Positions 44,259 to 55,597 of a DNA stretch of 64,000 bases are shown piece by piece (the stretch's first letter is position 1; each line of letters begins with the position of its first letter). The position numbers and the translations under genes were made by a program. Source of the DNA: Vreelandella jeotgali Hwa (lineage in GTDB: Bacteria; Pseudomonadota; Gammaproteobacteria; Pseudomonadales; Halomonadaceae); the NCBI RefSeq assembly GCF_000334215.1, contig NZ_AMQY01000011.1, forward strand, positions 1 to 64,000, written 5' to 3'. The notes beneath the pieces are model-generated. The model did no database searches, was not told where the DNA came from, and was given only the letters and a program-made list of their open reading frames with translations.

Positions 44259-45113
44259 TCAGGCAAACACCACGGTTTTGTTGCCGTGAATGATCACGCG
44301 ATCCTCCAGGTGCCAGCGCAGGCCTCGGGCCAGGACGTTTTTTTCCACGTCGCGGCCAAAGCGCATCAGATCCTGCGGCGTGTGGCAGTGGCTGACGCGG
44401 TGAATCCCCTGCTCGATGATCGGCCCGGCATCGAGTTCCTGAGTCACGTAGTGGCAGGTAGCGCCGATCAGCTTGACCCCGCGTTCATAAGCCTGATGGT
44501 AGGGCCTGGCGCCGGCAAAGGAGGGCAAAAAGCTGTGGTGAATGTTGATCACCCGCCCGGCGTAGCGTGCGCATAAATCCGGCGGCAAAATCTGCATGTA
44601 GCGCGCCAGCACGATGCAGTCGGCGCGCATGTCGTCCACCAGCTGCTCAACCCGAGCGAACGCCGGCGCCTTGTTGTCGGCGTCGACCGGGACGTGGTGA
44701 AAGGGAATGCCGTGCCATTCGGTCAGTGAGCGCATACTTTCGTGGTTGGACACCACGCCGACGATATCGCCGCCCAGCTCGTCGTTGCTCCAGCGGTACA
44801 GCAGGTCCGCCAGGCAGTGATTCTCCTTGGTCACCATAAGCACGATTCGCTGGCTGTCGCGGGAATCGGTCATCGCCCAGTCCATCTCGAAGGCGTCGGC
44901 GATGGGCGCAAACGCGGCCCGGAAATCGCCGTGGGTCATGTTGATGCTGTCGGCGCGCACTTCGTAGCGCATGAAAAACCGCCCGGTTTGCAGGTCGGAG
45001 TGCTGGCTGGCTTCGGTGATGGAGCCGCCGTGGTCGGCAATAAACCCCGACACTCGGGCAACGATACCCACGCGGTCGGGGCAGGAAACAATCAGGCGAT
45101 AAAAACAGGACAT
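44259..45113 (-). CDS. purU: Formyltetrahydrofolate deformylase
   Basis: A 284-residue enzyme hydrolysing 10-formyl-THF to THF and formate, balancing one-carbon pools. An N-terminal ACT domain (YRLIVSCPDRVGIVARVSGF) precedes the formyltransferase-like catalytic domain. The catalytic Asn/His/Asp elements appear in VINIHHSFLPSFAGARPYHQ and GATCHYVTQELDAGPIIEQ. The length matches E. coli PurU (280). It is the last gene of a minus-strand run, 69 bases after the voltage-sensor-like gene. Confidence 0.95.
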   Translation of the reverse strand: MSCFYRLIVSCPDRVGIVARVSGFIADHGGSITEASQHSDLQTGRFFMRYEVRADSINMTHGDFRAAFAPIADAFEMDWAMTDSRDSQRIVLMVTKENHCLADLLYRWSNDELGGDIVGVVSNHESMRSLTEWHGIPFHHVPVDADNKAPAFARVEQLVDDMRADCIVLARYMQILPPDLCARYAGRVINIHHSFLPSFAGARPYHQAYERGVKLIGATCHYVTQELDAGPIIEQGIHRVSHCHTPQDLMRFGRDVEKNVLARGLRWHLEDRVIIHGNKTVVFA

Positions 45114-45182
45114 GCAGGAACCATCATTGTGGCTTGGGCAAAGCCGGTTGAAAGAAAGCCGCGGCTTTGGCGCGCGGCGGCG

Positions 45183-46190
45183 TTACTCATAGCGATCCTT
45201 CCACGCCTGGTGGCTGACCTGCTCCTTGAGCATTTCCAGCGCGTCCACCAGCACCGCTTCGGTGACCTCGGCGCTGCCCGCGTCGACGGTCAGCCAGGCG
45301 TCAAAGCCGCTTTCGGCGGTATCGCTGACCAGGGTGCGAAACCCGGGGGTATGAATCCCCTGTGCCAGTTCGTCCACCAGCCGGTGCGCCACGCCGGCCA
45401 GCGACGCCTCCAGGCTGCCGGAGACCGCGCTGCCCATGGGCAGCCGTTCCAGCCGGCGGATTTCCGGGCTCTCGCGCAGAGTGTGATTGACCACTTCGCT
45501 GATGTAGCGCATCACCGCGTCGCGGTTGCCGTCGTAGGCGCGCCCGGCGCTGGTTTCGAGGCGCTGGGTGATCTCGCGGATGAGCTGTTCCTTGCGCGGG
45601 ACGACCACGCGGTTGATCAGGCCGTCGGCCAGGGTGCTGTCGGCCTTGACCTGCTGCTGGACGTTGTTCAGCAGGCGCACGGCAATGCGGTCGGAAAGCT
45701 CTTCGAGGAGGATGTCGTAATACTTGGCGACAAAGCGGTAGGCCGTCCAGCGCTCGATGTGCACCAGCCCCAGGCGATTCAGGCGGTGTAGCAGCGAGAT
45801 AACGCGCAGCGCACGCAGCAGGCGAAAGCCGCCGAGCGGGATACAGCCGAGCACGTCGTACCAGTGGATGAACGGGTAGAAAAACCAGCGGTGGTAGCGT
45901 TTTTCCACGATGGCCAGGGTCCAGCCCAGCAGCACGTCGGCGACGAACAGCGCCACGAAGGCCAGATCGATCCGGAAAAAGCGCTGATGAATGACGCTGT
46001 CATAAAAGCCGTGGGCGCCGGGGGCGACGGCCTGAAACGCCTCGTTGAGCGGCTCGATCAGAAACAGCGAGTCCACCAGCAGCAGCGTCAGATTGGCGAC
46101 CACGGCGATGATGATCAGCACGTCCCCGCCCAGATGGACGAGCTCGACGGCGCGCCGGCGTTTGCGGGTAAGCGGCGATGTGGCCGACAT
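45183..46190 (-). CDS. Ion-channel-like membrane protein with voltage-sensor-like N-terminal domain
   Basis: A 335-residue protein. The first half has about four hydrophobic helices: LGGDVLIIIAVVANLTLLLVD (about 20-40), FFRIDLAFVALFVADVLLGW (about 71-90), a third around FFYPFIHWYDVLGCIPLG, and an arginine-rich helix RLLRALRVISLLHRLNR (about 122-138) with Arg every third residue, like the S4 helix of voltage-gated channels. No pore loop or selectivity filter follows. The second half is soluble and helical. Such proteins are often annotated only as ion-transporter-like. It follows the thioesterase gene by 19 bases. Confidence 0.65.
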   Translation of the reverse strand: MSATSPLTRKRRRAVELVHLGGDVLIIIAVVANLTLLLVDSLFLIEPLNEAFQAVAPGAHGFYDSVIHQRFFRIDLAFVALFVADVLLGWTLAIVEKRYHRWFFYPFIHWYDVLGCIPLGGFRLLRALRVISLLHRLNRLGLVHIERWTAYRFVAKYYDILLEELSDRIAVRLLNNVQQQVKADSTLADGLINRVVVPRKEQLIREITQRLETSAGRAYDGNRDAVMRYISEVVNHTLRESPEIRRLERLPMGSAVSGSLEASLAGVAHRLVDELAQGIHTPGFRTLVSDTAESGFDAWLTVDAGSAEVTEAVLVDALEMLKEQVSHQAWKDRYE

Positions 46191-46209
46191 GGGCTACCTC
46201 CGGGCGGCG

Positions 46210-46734
46210 TTAGCGGTTGGCCTGGTGTTCCTGCTGGGCGCGCTCCTCGGCCTGTTCGGCTTCCTTGCGCAGCTTCTTGCGCAATGCGGCCTTTTCAAAG
46301 CGCAGCTCCTGCAGCGGGGTCTTCAACGCCAGCGGCGGCACTTTGGCCGGCTTGCCGTTATCGTCGACGGCGACCATGGACAGATAGCAGCTGTTGGTAT
46401 GGCGGATGACCTGGTCGCGGATATCTTCCGCCACCACCTTGATACCCACCTCCATGGACGAGCGGCCGACGTGGTTGACGCAGGCCAGAAACGTCACCAG
46501 CTCGCCGACGTGAATGGGCTGCTTGAACAGCACCTGATCCACGGACAGCGTGACCACGTAGTGGCCGGAGTAGCGGCTGGCGCAGGCGTAGGCGACCTCA
46601 TCGAGTTTCTTGAGAATCGCGCCGCCGTGAACCTTGCCGCTGAAGTTGGCCATATCCGGCGTCATCAGCACGGTCATGGAAAGCTCATGCTGGTCGGGCA
46701 GCATGTCGTGGTACGCATCGGTATTGTCAGTCAT
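46210..46734 (-). CDS. Acyl-CoA thioesterase (hotdog fold)
   Basis: A 174-residue hotdog thioesterase of the BACH/YciA-type family. It has MTVLMTPDMANFSGKVHGGA (about residues 20-39) followed by ILKKLDEVAY with the conserved active Asp, then YSGHYVVTLSVDQVLFKQPI and the strand VGRSSMEVGIKVVAED. A charged coiled-coil-like tail (EKAALRKKLRKEAEQAEERA) extends the C terminus. It hydrolyses acyl-CoAs of unspecified chain length. It lies between atoE and the voltage-sensor-like gene on the same strand. Confidence 0.92.
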   Translation of the reverse strand: MTDNTDAYHDMLPDQHELSMTVLMTPDMANFSGKVHGGAILKKLDEVAYACASRYSGHYVVTLSVDQVLFKQPIHVGELVTFLACVNHVGRSSMEVGIKVVAEDIRDQVIRHTNSCYLSMVAVDDNGKPAKVPPLALKTPLQELRFEKAALRKKLRKEAEQAEERAQQEHQANR

Positions 46735-46833
46735 GAAAAGCCTTCGGATAAAAGGGCCGTCGCCCTGTTTTTGGGCGCAGTGTTTTGGGGAACAATAGAG
46801 AAACGCCGCCGCGGCGTACAGCCGTGATGTGGC

Positions 46834-48189
46834 CTATAGCCAGAGCAGCCCGGCGCCGATGACCAGGCCGGTCACCACCAGCTGAATCAGCCCGACGCCG
46901 AGAATGTCGCGGGCCCTGAGGCCGGTGATCGCCAGCATCGGCAGCGCCCAGAACGGCTGGATCAGATTGCTCCAGGCGTCGCCCCAGGCCACGGCCATCG
47001 CCGCGCGGGGGAGATCCATGCCCAGCGTTTCGGCGGAGTGGATAACGGCCGGGGCCTGCATCAGCCACTGTTCGCCGCCCGGCGGCACCAGCAGGTTAAG
47101 CGTCCCGGCGCCGAGAAACACCCACAGCGGCAGCGAGGCAGCGGTCGCGGGTGCCAGCAGGGTGTCGGTCAGCGACAGCGCCAGCCCCGACTGTGCCATG
47201 ACCGCCATTATGCCGGCGTAAAGCGGGAACTGGAGAATCACTCCGGCGGTTTTGGCAGCGCCGGCTTCCAGGCAGTGGTACAGCTGTACGGGCGTGCGGT
47301 GGAGCACCAGAGCCGTTGCCAGCAGCCCCAAAATCAGCGTGTTGAGGGTCAACCCTCGACCCAGCCAGAGGGCATCGTAGGCGACGAACAGCAGCGCCGG
47401 CGCGGCCAGCAACCCGGCCAGCCAGTGGCTCTGCGCCAGCCGTTCGGCCAGGTGGGTCCGGCGCGGGCGCGGTAGCGGCTCCTGCGCCTCAGGCGTCGGG
47501 CCTTCCGGGGTGCCGGTAAGGCCCAGCAGCCGGTTGAGCAGCGGCAGGATTACCGCGAGCCCGGCGAGAATGCCAAGGTTGTACGGCGTCAGCAGGGTGT
47601 CGGCGAGTGCCAGGGTGCCGATGCGCTCGGCGAAGTCGTGGCCCTGGGCGGCGATCATCTGCGGTATGCGACCGCTCAGCCCGCCATGCCAGACCACCAG
47701 GCCCGAATAGGCGCTGGCGACCAGCAAACGGTAGTCCACCGCTATTTGGCGCGCCAGCGCCCGCGCCATCAGCGCGCCGGCCACCAGCCCCAGTCCCCAG
47801 TGCAGCAGGCTGGCGGTGAGCGCAACCAGCGTCACCCACGCCAGGGCGCGGCCGGGGGTAGCGATGATCCCGGCGATCCGCTCCAGTGCCCGGTTGAGCG
47901 GCGCCGCGCCGGCCAGCGCCATGCCCGCCAGCGTCAGCAGCAACACCTGCATTGACAGCGCCAGCTGGCTGAAGGCGCCGTTGCCCCACAGGCTCAGCAC
48001 CTCCAGCGGCGGCCGGCGCTCAACGGCGACCGCGGCCACGATGACCCCGATGGTCAGCAGCAGGGCAATGGTCAGCGGGTCCGGCAGGTGGCGTTCCACC
48101 GGCCGGCGTATTCCGCCAACAAGCGGGCGGGTCAGGGTGCGTAGGGCAGATGTCAGCATGGCATCCCGTGTGTGAGTGTCAGAAAGCAT
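46834..48189 (-). CDS. AtoE family short-chain fatty acid transporter
   Basis: A 451-residue membrane protein with about 12 hydrophobic segments, of the AtoE family. Characteristic elements are ASAYSGLVVWHGGLSGRIPQ, LQFPLYAGIMAVMAQSGLA and LVPPGGEQWLMQAPAV (about residues 372-387), which are near-invariant in these putative butyrate/acetoacetate carriers. The N terminus is uncertain (48189 or Met 11 at 48159). It is 27 bases downstream of the MATE gene and upstream of an acyl-CoA thioesterase, a plausible functional link in short-chain acyl handling. Confidence 0.88.
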   Translation of the reverse strand: MLSDTHTRDAMLTSALRTLTRPLVGGIRRPVERHLPDPLTIALLLTIGVIVAAVAVERRPPLEVLSLWGNGAFSQLALSMQVLLLTLAGMALAGAAPLNRALERIAGIIATPGRALAWVTLVALTASLLHWGLGLVAGALMARALARQIAVDYRLLVASAYSGLVVWHGGLSGRIPQMIAAQGHDFAERIGTLALADTLLTPYNLGILAGLAVILPLLNRLLGLTGTPEGPTPEAQEPLPRPRRTHLAERLAQSHWLAGLLAAPALLFVAYDALWLGRGLTLNTLILGLLATALVLHRTPVQLYHCLEAGAAKTAGVILQFPLYAGIMAVMAQSGLALSLTDTLLAPATAASLPLWVFLGAGTLNLLVPPGGEQWLMQAPAVIHSAETLGMDLPRAAMAVAWGDAWSNLIQPFWALPMLAITGLRARDILGVGLIQLVVTGLVIGAGLLWL

Positions 48190-48216
48190 CGCCGGGGCGG
48201 AGCGTGGCCGGCTGTG

Positions 48217-49542
48217 TCAGCCGTCGCGCTGGCGCCAGCGGGTGCGCCGGTAGCGTTGATAATAGCCGACCAGCACCGCCGAGCGCACCAGCGTAAACAG
48301 CATAAAGGCCAGCCAGAGGCCGTGGTTGCCCAGCGGCTGTGCCAGCCACCATACCGGCAGATACACCGCCAGGCCGATGAAAATACTGTTGCGCATCTCC
48401 CTGACGGCGGTGGTGCCGATGAACACGCCGTCGAAAAAATAGCTCCATACCGCGATCAGCGGCATGGCGACCATCCAGGGCAGGTAGACCGCGGCGGTGT
48501 CGCGCACCTCGGGCAGATCGGTCAGCAGCGCGATCAGGGCGTTGCCGCCCAGCGCAAAGCATAGCGCCGCGATGGCGGCGGTGTAGAGCGACAGGCGCGC
48601 GGTGGCGCTCACGGTTTGGGCAAAGGCGCGCCAGTCGTCGCGGCCGAAGGCGCGCCCTACCAGCGACTCCGCGGCGTGGGCAAAGCCGTCCAGCCCGTAG
48701 CTGGTGAGCATGATGAACTGCAGCAGCACGGCGTTGGCGGCGAGCACGGTATCGCCCTGGCGGGCGCCCTGGGCGGTGAAAAACGCCATGGCGAAGAGCA
48801 GGCCCAGGGTGCGTACGAAGAGGTTGGCGTTGACGCTGAACAGCGCCTTGTAAGCGCCCAGGGCCAGCAGCCGCCGGCGCAGAAACTGCCCCGGCAGGCG
48901 CCCCAGCTGGCGCAGCACCAAGGAGCCGCCGAAGGCCAGCGCCGCATAGTCGGCAATGACGCTGGCCCAGGCCACGCCGTCGCTGCTCATGCCCAACCCC
49001 ACCACGAACCACAGGTCCAGAATAATGTTGACCACGTTGGTCAGCAGCAGAATCCAGAGCGTGACCCGCGAATTCTGCTGGCCGAGAAACCAGCCCAGAA
49101 TAACGTAGTTGGCCAGCACCGCCGGGGCCGAGAACAGGCGGATGTGCGCATAGTCCCGGGCCAGCGGCGTAGCCGTGGGGCTGGCATCCAGCAGCCACAG
49201 CCCCAGCGTAATCAGCGGTGAAGCCAGCAGGATCAGCAGCACGCCGATGAGGCCTGCCATGATCAGCGCCTGACCCAGCAGATTCCTGACCGCCATATTG
49301 TCGCCGCGTCCCACGGACTGGGCGGTCAGCCCCGTGGTGCCCATGCGCAGAAAACCGAAGCCCCAGTAGAGAAAGCCGAACAGCGTCGCCCCCAGGGTAA
49401 CCGCCGCGAGGTAGCGGGAATCCGGCAGGTGGCCGACCACGGCGGTATCCACCAGCCCCAGCATGGGAACGGTGATGTTGGAGAGAATAATCGGCCATGC
49501 CAGCGCCCAGATACGCCGGCGGGTAGGGGCGAAGTCAGACAC
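48217..49542 (-). CDS. MATE family efflux transporter (DinF-like)
   Basis: A 441-residue multidrug/toxin extrusion protein with 12 hydrophobic segments. It starts RRRIWALAWPIILSNITVPM and has LVDTAVVGHLPDSRYLAAV, typical of the DinF subfamily. The second half includes LMLTSYGLDGFAHAAESLVG-like sequence. It is predicted to export cationic drugs or organic compounds using Na+ or H+. It has a basic C terminus (YRRTRWRQRDG). The gene is 121 bases downstream of the ferredoxin gene. Confidence 0.92.
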   Translation of the reverse strand: MSDFAPTRRRIWALAWPIILSNITVPMLGLVDTAVVGHLPDSRYLAAVTLGATLFGFLYWGFGFLRMGTTGLTAQSVGRGDNMAVRNLLGQALIMAGLIGVLLILLASPLITLGLWLLDASPTATPLARDYAHIRLFSAPAVLANYVILGWFLGQQNSRVTLWILLLTNVVNIILDLWFVVGLGMSSDGVAWASVIADYAALAFGGSLVLRQLGRLPGQFLRRRLLALGAYKALFSVNANLFVRTLGLLFAMAFFTAQGARQGDTVLAANAVLLQFIMLTSYGLDGFAHAAESLVGRAFGRDDWRAFAQTVSATARLSLYTAAIAALCFALGGNALIALLTDLPEVRDTAAVYLPWMVAMPLIAVWSYFFDGVFIGTTAVREMRNSIFIGLAVYLPVWWLAQPLGNHGLWLAFMLFTLVRSAVLVGYYQRYRRTRWRQRDG

Positions 49543-49663
49543 GGTGTTTCCTTGCGGGAAGCGTCCCCGGCGTCGGGGGCGGGAAGAAAAAGAAAGGCGG
49601 AAAAACAGGAAAGCGGTGACGCGATCGCCGGCGCCCGAGCGTTAAGCGCCCTGCCCGAGCGCG

Positions 49664-52310
<2,647 letters not shown>

Positions 52311-52480
52311 GCCGGGTTCCTCGTGGTGCGGTAATGAAAAAACGGATAACGTGGCGCGCATGGTGCGAACGCCGGAAACGGACAGTTTATCGCCTGCGAT
52401 CATAGCACCGGCCATGCAACGGCGTCATGCCGCAAGCGCCCAGGGCTGGTAGAATCACGCTTTTTGGCCGGGAGGCTGCC

Positions 52481-53221
52481 ATGTCATCAGCCATCTCATC
52501 AGTCGGGTCGTCACAGCCCCGGGCGATGCCGTCGGCGCCCAGCCGGGTGGTGGATTCACCCCAGCCCGGCCCGCACCATGATCTGTCGCGCCGGGTCGCG
52601 CGGGCGTTCGCCCGGCCGCTGCAGAAACCCCTGGCCGAGCATACCCGGGTCGCGTTCGCGCGTGCCGATGCCTGGCTGGCGGCGCAGAATCGGCCGCTGA
52701 TAGTGGATGCCGGCTGCGGCGTGGGGCTCTCGACCCGGCGTCTGGCGGCCGCGTACCCTGGCCATGCGGTAATCGGCGTGGATCGCAGCGCCGACCGCCT
52801 GGGGCGTGAAATCGGTGCGGTGCCCGACAACGCCCTGCTGGTACAGGGGGATCTGGTGGACTTCTGGCGGCTGGCCTTTCGGGCCGGGTGGTCGCCGGAG
52901 CGCCATTATTTGCTGTACCCCAATCCGTATCCCAAGGCCGCGCAGTTGAAAAAGCGCTGGCACGGTCACCCGGTACTGCCGTGGATGCTGGCGCTGGGCG
53001 GCCGGCTGGAACTGCGTACCAACTGGCGTCTGTACGCCGAGGAGTTTGCCCTGGCGGTCGGACAGGCTACCGGCCGAACGCCCACCCTCGGGCCGTACTC
53101 GCCGCCGGAGGCGGCCGATAGCGAACCTCTGACACCGTTTGAAGCCAAGTATGCACGAAGCGGTCAGCCGCTCTGGCAGCTGACGGTCAACCTGGAGCGA
53201 CAATGGCATTTATTTACCTGA
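52481..53221 (+). CDS. TrmB-like SAM-dependent methyltransferase
   Basis: A 246-residue class I methyltransferase. Motif I is IVDAGCGVGLSTRRLAAAYP (about residues 72-91), followed by VIGVDRSADRL. The motif YLLYPNPYPKAAQLKKRWHG corresponds to the FPDPWPKxRHxKRR signature of tRNA (guanine-46-N7) methyltransferase but is altered. It has a longer N terminus than TrmB and lacks the usual basic R-rich start. It may act on tRNA or be a paralogue with another substrate. The start at 52481 follows GGGAGGC. The stop lies 19 bases inside the SMR gene. Confidence 0.72.
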   Translation: MSSAISSVGSSQPRAMPSAPSRVVDSPQPGPHHDLSRRVARAFARPLQKPLAEHTRVAFARADAWLAAQNRPLIVDAGCGVGLSTRRLAAAYPGHAVIGVDRSADRLGREIGAVPDNALLVQGDLVDFWRLAFRAGWSPERHYLLYPNPYPKAAQLKKRWHGHPVLPWMLALGGRLELRTNWRLYAEEFALAVGQATGRTPTLGPYSPPEAADSEPLTPFEAKYARSGQPLWQLTVNLERQWHLFT

Positions 53222-53532
53222 TTCTGGCGATCGTGGCGGAAGTCGTGGCCACCAGCGCGCTGAAGTCGTCCGCCGGCTTTACCCGGCTTGCGCCCAGTCT
53301 GGTGGTCGTGGTCGGCTACGGTCTGGCGTTTTATCTGTTGAGCCTGGTGCTGCGCACGCTGCCGGTGGGCGTGGCTTACGCCATCTGGGCGGGGCTGGGG
53401 ATTGTGCTGGTCACGCTGGTAGGCGTGGTGGCGTACGGCGAGCGGCCGGATATGCCCGCCGTCGCCGGTATCCTGCTGATTGTCGCCGGCGTCGTGGTGC
53501 TGCAGATGTTTTCCCGGATAAGCGTCCATTAG
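53203..53532 (+). CDS. Small multidrug resistance (SMR) family transporter
   Basis: A 109-residue protein with four transmembrane helices. It carries the essential Glu in IVAEVVATSALKSSAGF, YGLAFYLLS in helix 2, and GVAYAIWAGLGIVLVTLVG in helix 3. EmrE-like SMR proteins exchange cationic toxins for protons as dimers. Only one subunit is present, implying a homodimer. It starts within the last 19 bases of the methyltransferase gene in another frame, so the two are probably co-translated. Confidence 0.92.
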   Translation: MAFIYLILAIVAEVVATSALKSSAGFTRLAPSLVVVVGYGLAFYLLSLVLRTLPVGVAYAIWAGLGIVLVTLVGVVAYGERPDMPAVAGILLIVAGVVVLQMFSRISVH

Positions 53533-53552
53533 CGCTCAGGCCCAGGCCAGCT

Positions 53553-53600
53553 CCGGGACCAGCCCAAAGAACAGTCCTGGGGCCAGTCCAGAGAACTGTC
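53553..53600. repeat. 24-bp tandem repeat upstream of dacB
   Basis: Two imperfect units, CCGGGACCAGCCCAAAGAAC AGTC and CTGGGGCCAGTCCAGAGAAC TGTC, followed by a partial third (ACGGGCC). It ends 37 bases before the dacB start. Confidence 0.7.
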
Positions 53601-53637
53601 ACGGGCCCCGTTCCAATAAAAGACAAGGAGAGTGGCC

Positions 53638-55122
53638 ATGACCCCGGCCATGAATGATGCTGTTTTGCCCCGCACGCGCCCCGGGCGTCCGCTGGCCGTT
53701 CTCGTCGTGGCCGCGCTGGTGCTGTTCGCCGTGCCGGTCGCGCAGGCGGACTTTTCCCGGCTGGCGGGGCTGGCCGACGCGGGCTTTGCGATCAGCGCCG
53801 AGGCGCGCCTGCTCGACGGCGAGCAGCCCGTTCTGGGGCGTATGAGCCCCGACCGGGCGCTGTCGCCGGCGTCGGTGACCAAGACCTACATGGCCGCCGC
53901 CGCGCTCAACCGCTTCGGCCCTCAGCACCGCTTCACCACGCGGCTCAAGAGTTTGGCCGATGTCGATGATGACGGCGTGCTGGACGCTGATCTCTGGCTC
54001 GAAGGCGGTGGCGACCCGGGGCTCACCAGCGAAAATCTCTGGCGGCTGGTGCAGCGCCTGCAGCAGGCGGGAGTGCGGCGGATCAACGGCGGTCTGGTGA
54101 TCAGCCAGTGGCGGTTCGGGCCGGTCCGGTGCGTTACCGAGGACCGCTGCGAGGCGCGCGAGCGGGTGGCCAACGCCTACAGCGCACCGCTGTCGTCCGC
54201 GGGGGTGAATTTCGGCAGCTGGTGCGTCAACGTGGCGCCCGCGGATACCGCCGGCGAGCCGGCGCGCATTACCCACTGCGACGGCCCCCGGGCGCTGACC
54301 GAAGTGGACAGCCGGCTGATCACCGGGGACAACGGCAGCCGAACGCGCATTGGCGCCGAGCGGATTACCGGTGAGCACGGCGATGTGATCCGTATCAACG
54401 GGGAAATGGCGCTCGATGCTCAGGCGCGGGATGTGTATCGCGGTGCCGGCAACGGCGCGGAGCAGACCGCGGATACCCTGCTGGCGATGCTCGGCCGCTT
54501 TGGTATTACCCTGGCCAATGCGCCGCGAGTGACCGCAGACCAACCGCCCGAAGCCGCCGACACCCTCGCCGCGGTGGACGGCCGGCCGCTGCAGGAGCTG
54601 GTGCGGCGCACGCTGAACTATTCCAACAACTACATGGCCGATGTGCTCGCGCTGGACCTGGTGGAAACGCCCCATGCCCAGCTGGCGCAGGCCGGCGAGG
54701 CGCTCGAAGCCTATGCCGCGGGGCTGGATGACCACGGTGAGCTGACCCTGAAAAGCGGCAGCGGCCTGACCACCGACAACCGCACCACGGCCCACGGGGT
54801 TAACGTCATGCTCGCGTCGATGTACCGTCAGAGCTCGCTGTTTCCGGCCTATGTGGCGGGCTTTCAGTCGCCGGAAAACGGCGTGATGCACTTTATTCGC
54901 CGGGGGCCGGAGAGCTTTCAGCACAACGTGATGCTCAAGACCGGTACGCTCAACGAACCCTACGCGGTGCGCGCGATGGCCGGCTACTTTCGCACCCAAA
55001 GCGGGCGCTGGGGCGTGTTCAGCGTGCTGGTCAACGGCGATAGCACGACGCCCTATCTGAACTGGACCAAAGTGTTCAAGCCCCTGACCCGTGACCTGGC
55101 GGAGATGATCGATGCGCACTGA
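53638..55122 (+). CDS. dacB: D-alanyl-D-alanine carboxypeptidase/endopeptidase (PBP4, DacB)
   Basis: A 494-residue class C penicillin-binding protein of peptidase family S13 that trims or cleaves D-Ala cross-links in periplasmic peptidoglycan. The signal peptide is LAVLVVAALVLFAVPVAQAD. Active-site motifs are SxxK in LSPASVTKTYMAAAALN, SxN in NYSNNYMADVLAL, and KTG in MLKTGTLNEPYA. The large inserted domain between SxxK and SxN is present, and the length fits (E. coli 477). ATG 53638 is chosen because AAGGAG is seven bases upstream. Two Cys pairs in the insertion may form disulfides. Confidence 0.94.
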   Translation: MTPAMNDAVLPRTRPGRPLAVLVVAALVLFAVPVAQADFSRLAGLADAGFAISAEARLLDGEQPVLGRMSPDRALSPASVTKTYMAAAALNRFGPQHRFTTRLKSLADVDDDGVLDADLWLEGGGDPGLTSENLWRLVQRLQQAGVRRINGGLVISQWRFGPVRCVTEDRCEARERVANAYSAPLSSAGVNFGSWCVNVAPADTAGEPARITHCDGPRALTEVDSRLITGDNGSRTRIGAERITGEHGDVIRINGEMALDAQARDVYRGAGNGAEQTADTLLAMLGRFGITLANAPRVTADQPPEAADTLAAVDGRPLQELVRRTLNYSNNYMADVLALDLVETPHAQLAQAGEALEAYAAGLDDHGELTLKSGSGLTTDNRTTAHGVNVMLASMYRQSSLFPAYVAGFQSPENGVMHFIRRGPESFQHNVMLKTGTLNEPYAVRAMAGYFRTQSGRWGVFSVLVNGDSTTPYLNWTKVFKPLTRDLAEMIDAH

Positions 55123-55184
55123 CGCGGCAACCGCAAGCAGGCGCCATGCACAGCCGGTGCGCGAGTGCGATGGAGGTCAGCGTC

Positions 55185-55556
55185 ATGAAGCCTGAACGCA
55201 CCGGGCTCGCGCATCTGCGCGATTCTACGCGCTACTCTGTCAAGGGGCTGACCGCCGCGTTTCGCCACGAGGCGGCGTTTCGTCAGGAAGTGGCGCTGAG
55301 CGTCGCGCTGCTGCCGCTGACGCTGTGGCTGGGGCAGACCCCGACCCAGGTGCTGCTGCTGATCGGCAGCTGCGTGCTGGTGCTGATAACCGAGCTGCTC
55401 AACAGCGCCGTGGAGAGCGTGGTCGATCGCATCGGCACCGAGCACCACGAACTGTCCGGCCGGGCGAAGGATATCGGCTCGGCGGCGGTCATGCTGGCAC
55501 TGTTGTTGGCCGGGCTGACCTGGGCGCTGCTGCTCTGGCAGCGGCTGTGCGGTTAA
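55185..55556 (+). CDS. dgkA: Diacylglycerol kinase
   Basis: A 123-residue inner-membrane kinase with three transmembrane helices that recycles diacylglycerol to phosphatidic acid. It starts after GGAGG at 55185 (MKPERTGLAHLRDSTRYSVKG). It contains EAAFRQEVALSVALL and the catalytic segment TELLNSAVESVVDRIGTEHH, the family signature. The length equals E. coli DgkA (122). It lies about 60 bases after dacB and 41 bases before glnE. Confidence 0.96.
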   Translation: MKPERTGLAHLRDSTRYSVKGLTAAFRHEAAFRQEVALSVALLPLTLWLGQTPTQVLLLIGSCVLVLITELLNSAVESVVDRIGTEHHELSGRAKDIGSAAVMLALLLAGLTWALLLWQRLCG

Positions 55557-55597
55557 GGCACTCGCCCGGGCGGTAAACGCACAAGGAGAGCGAAGCG

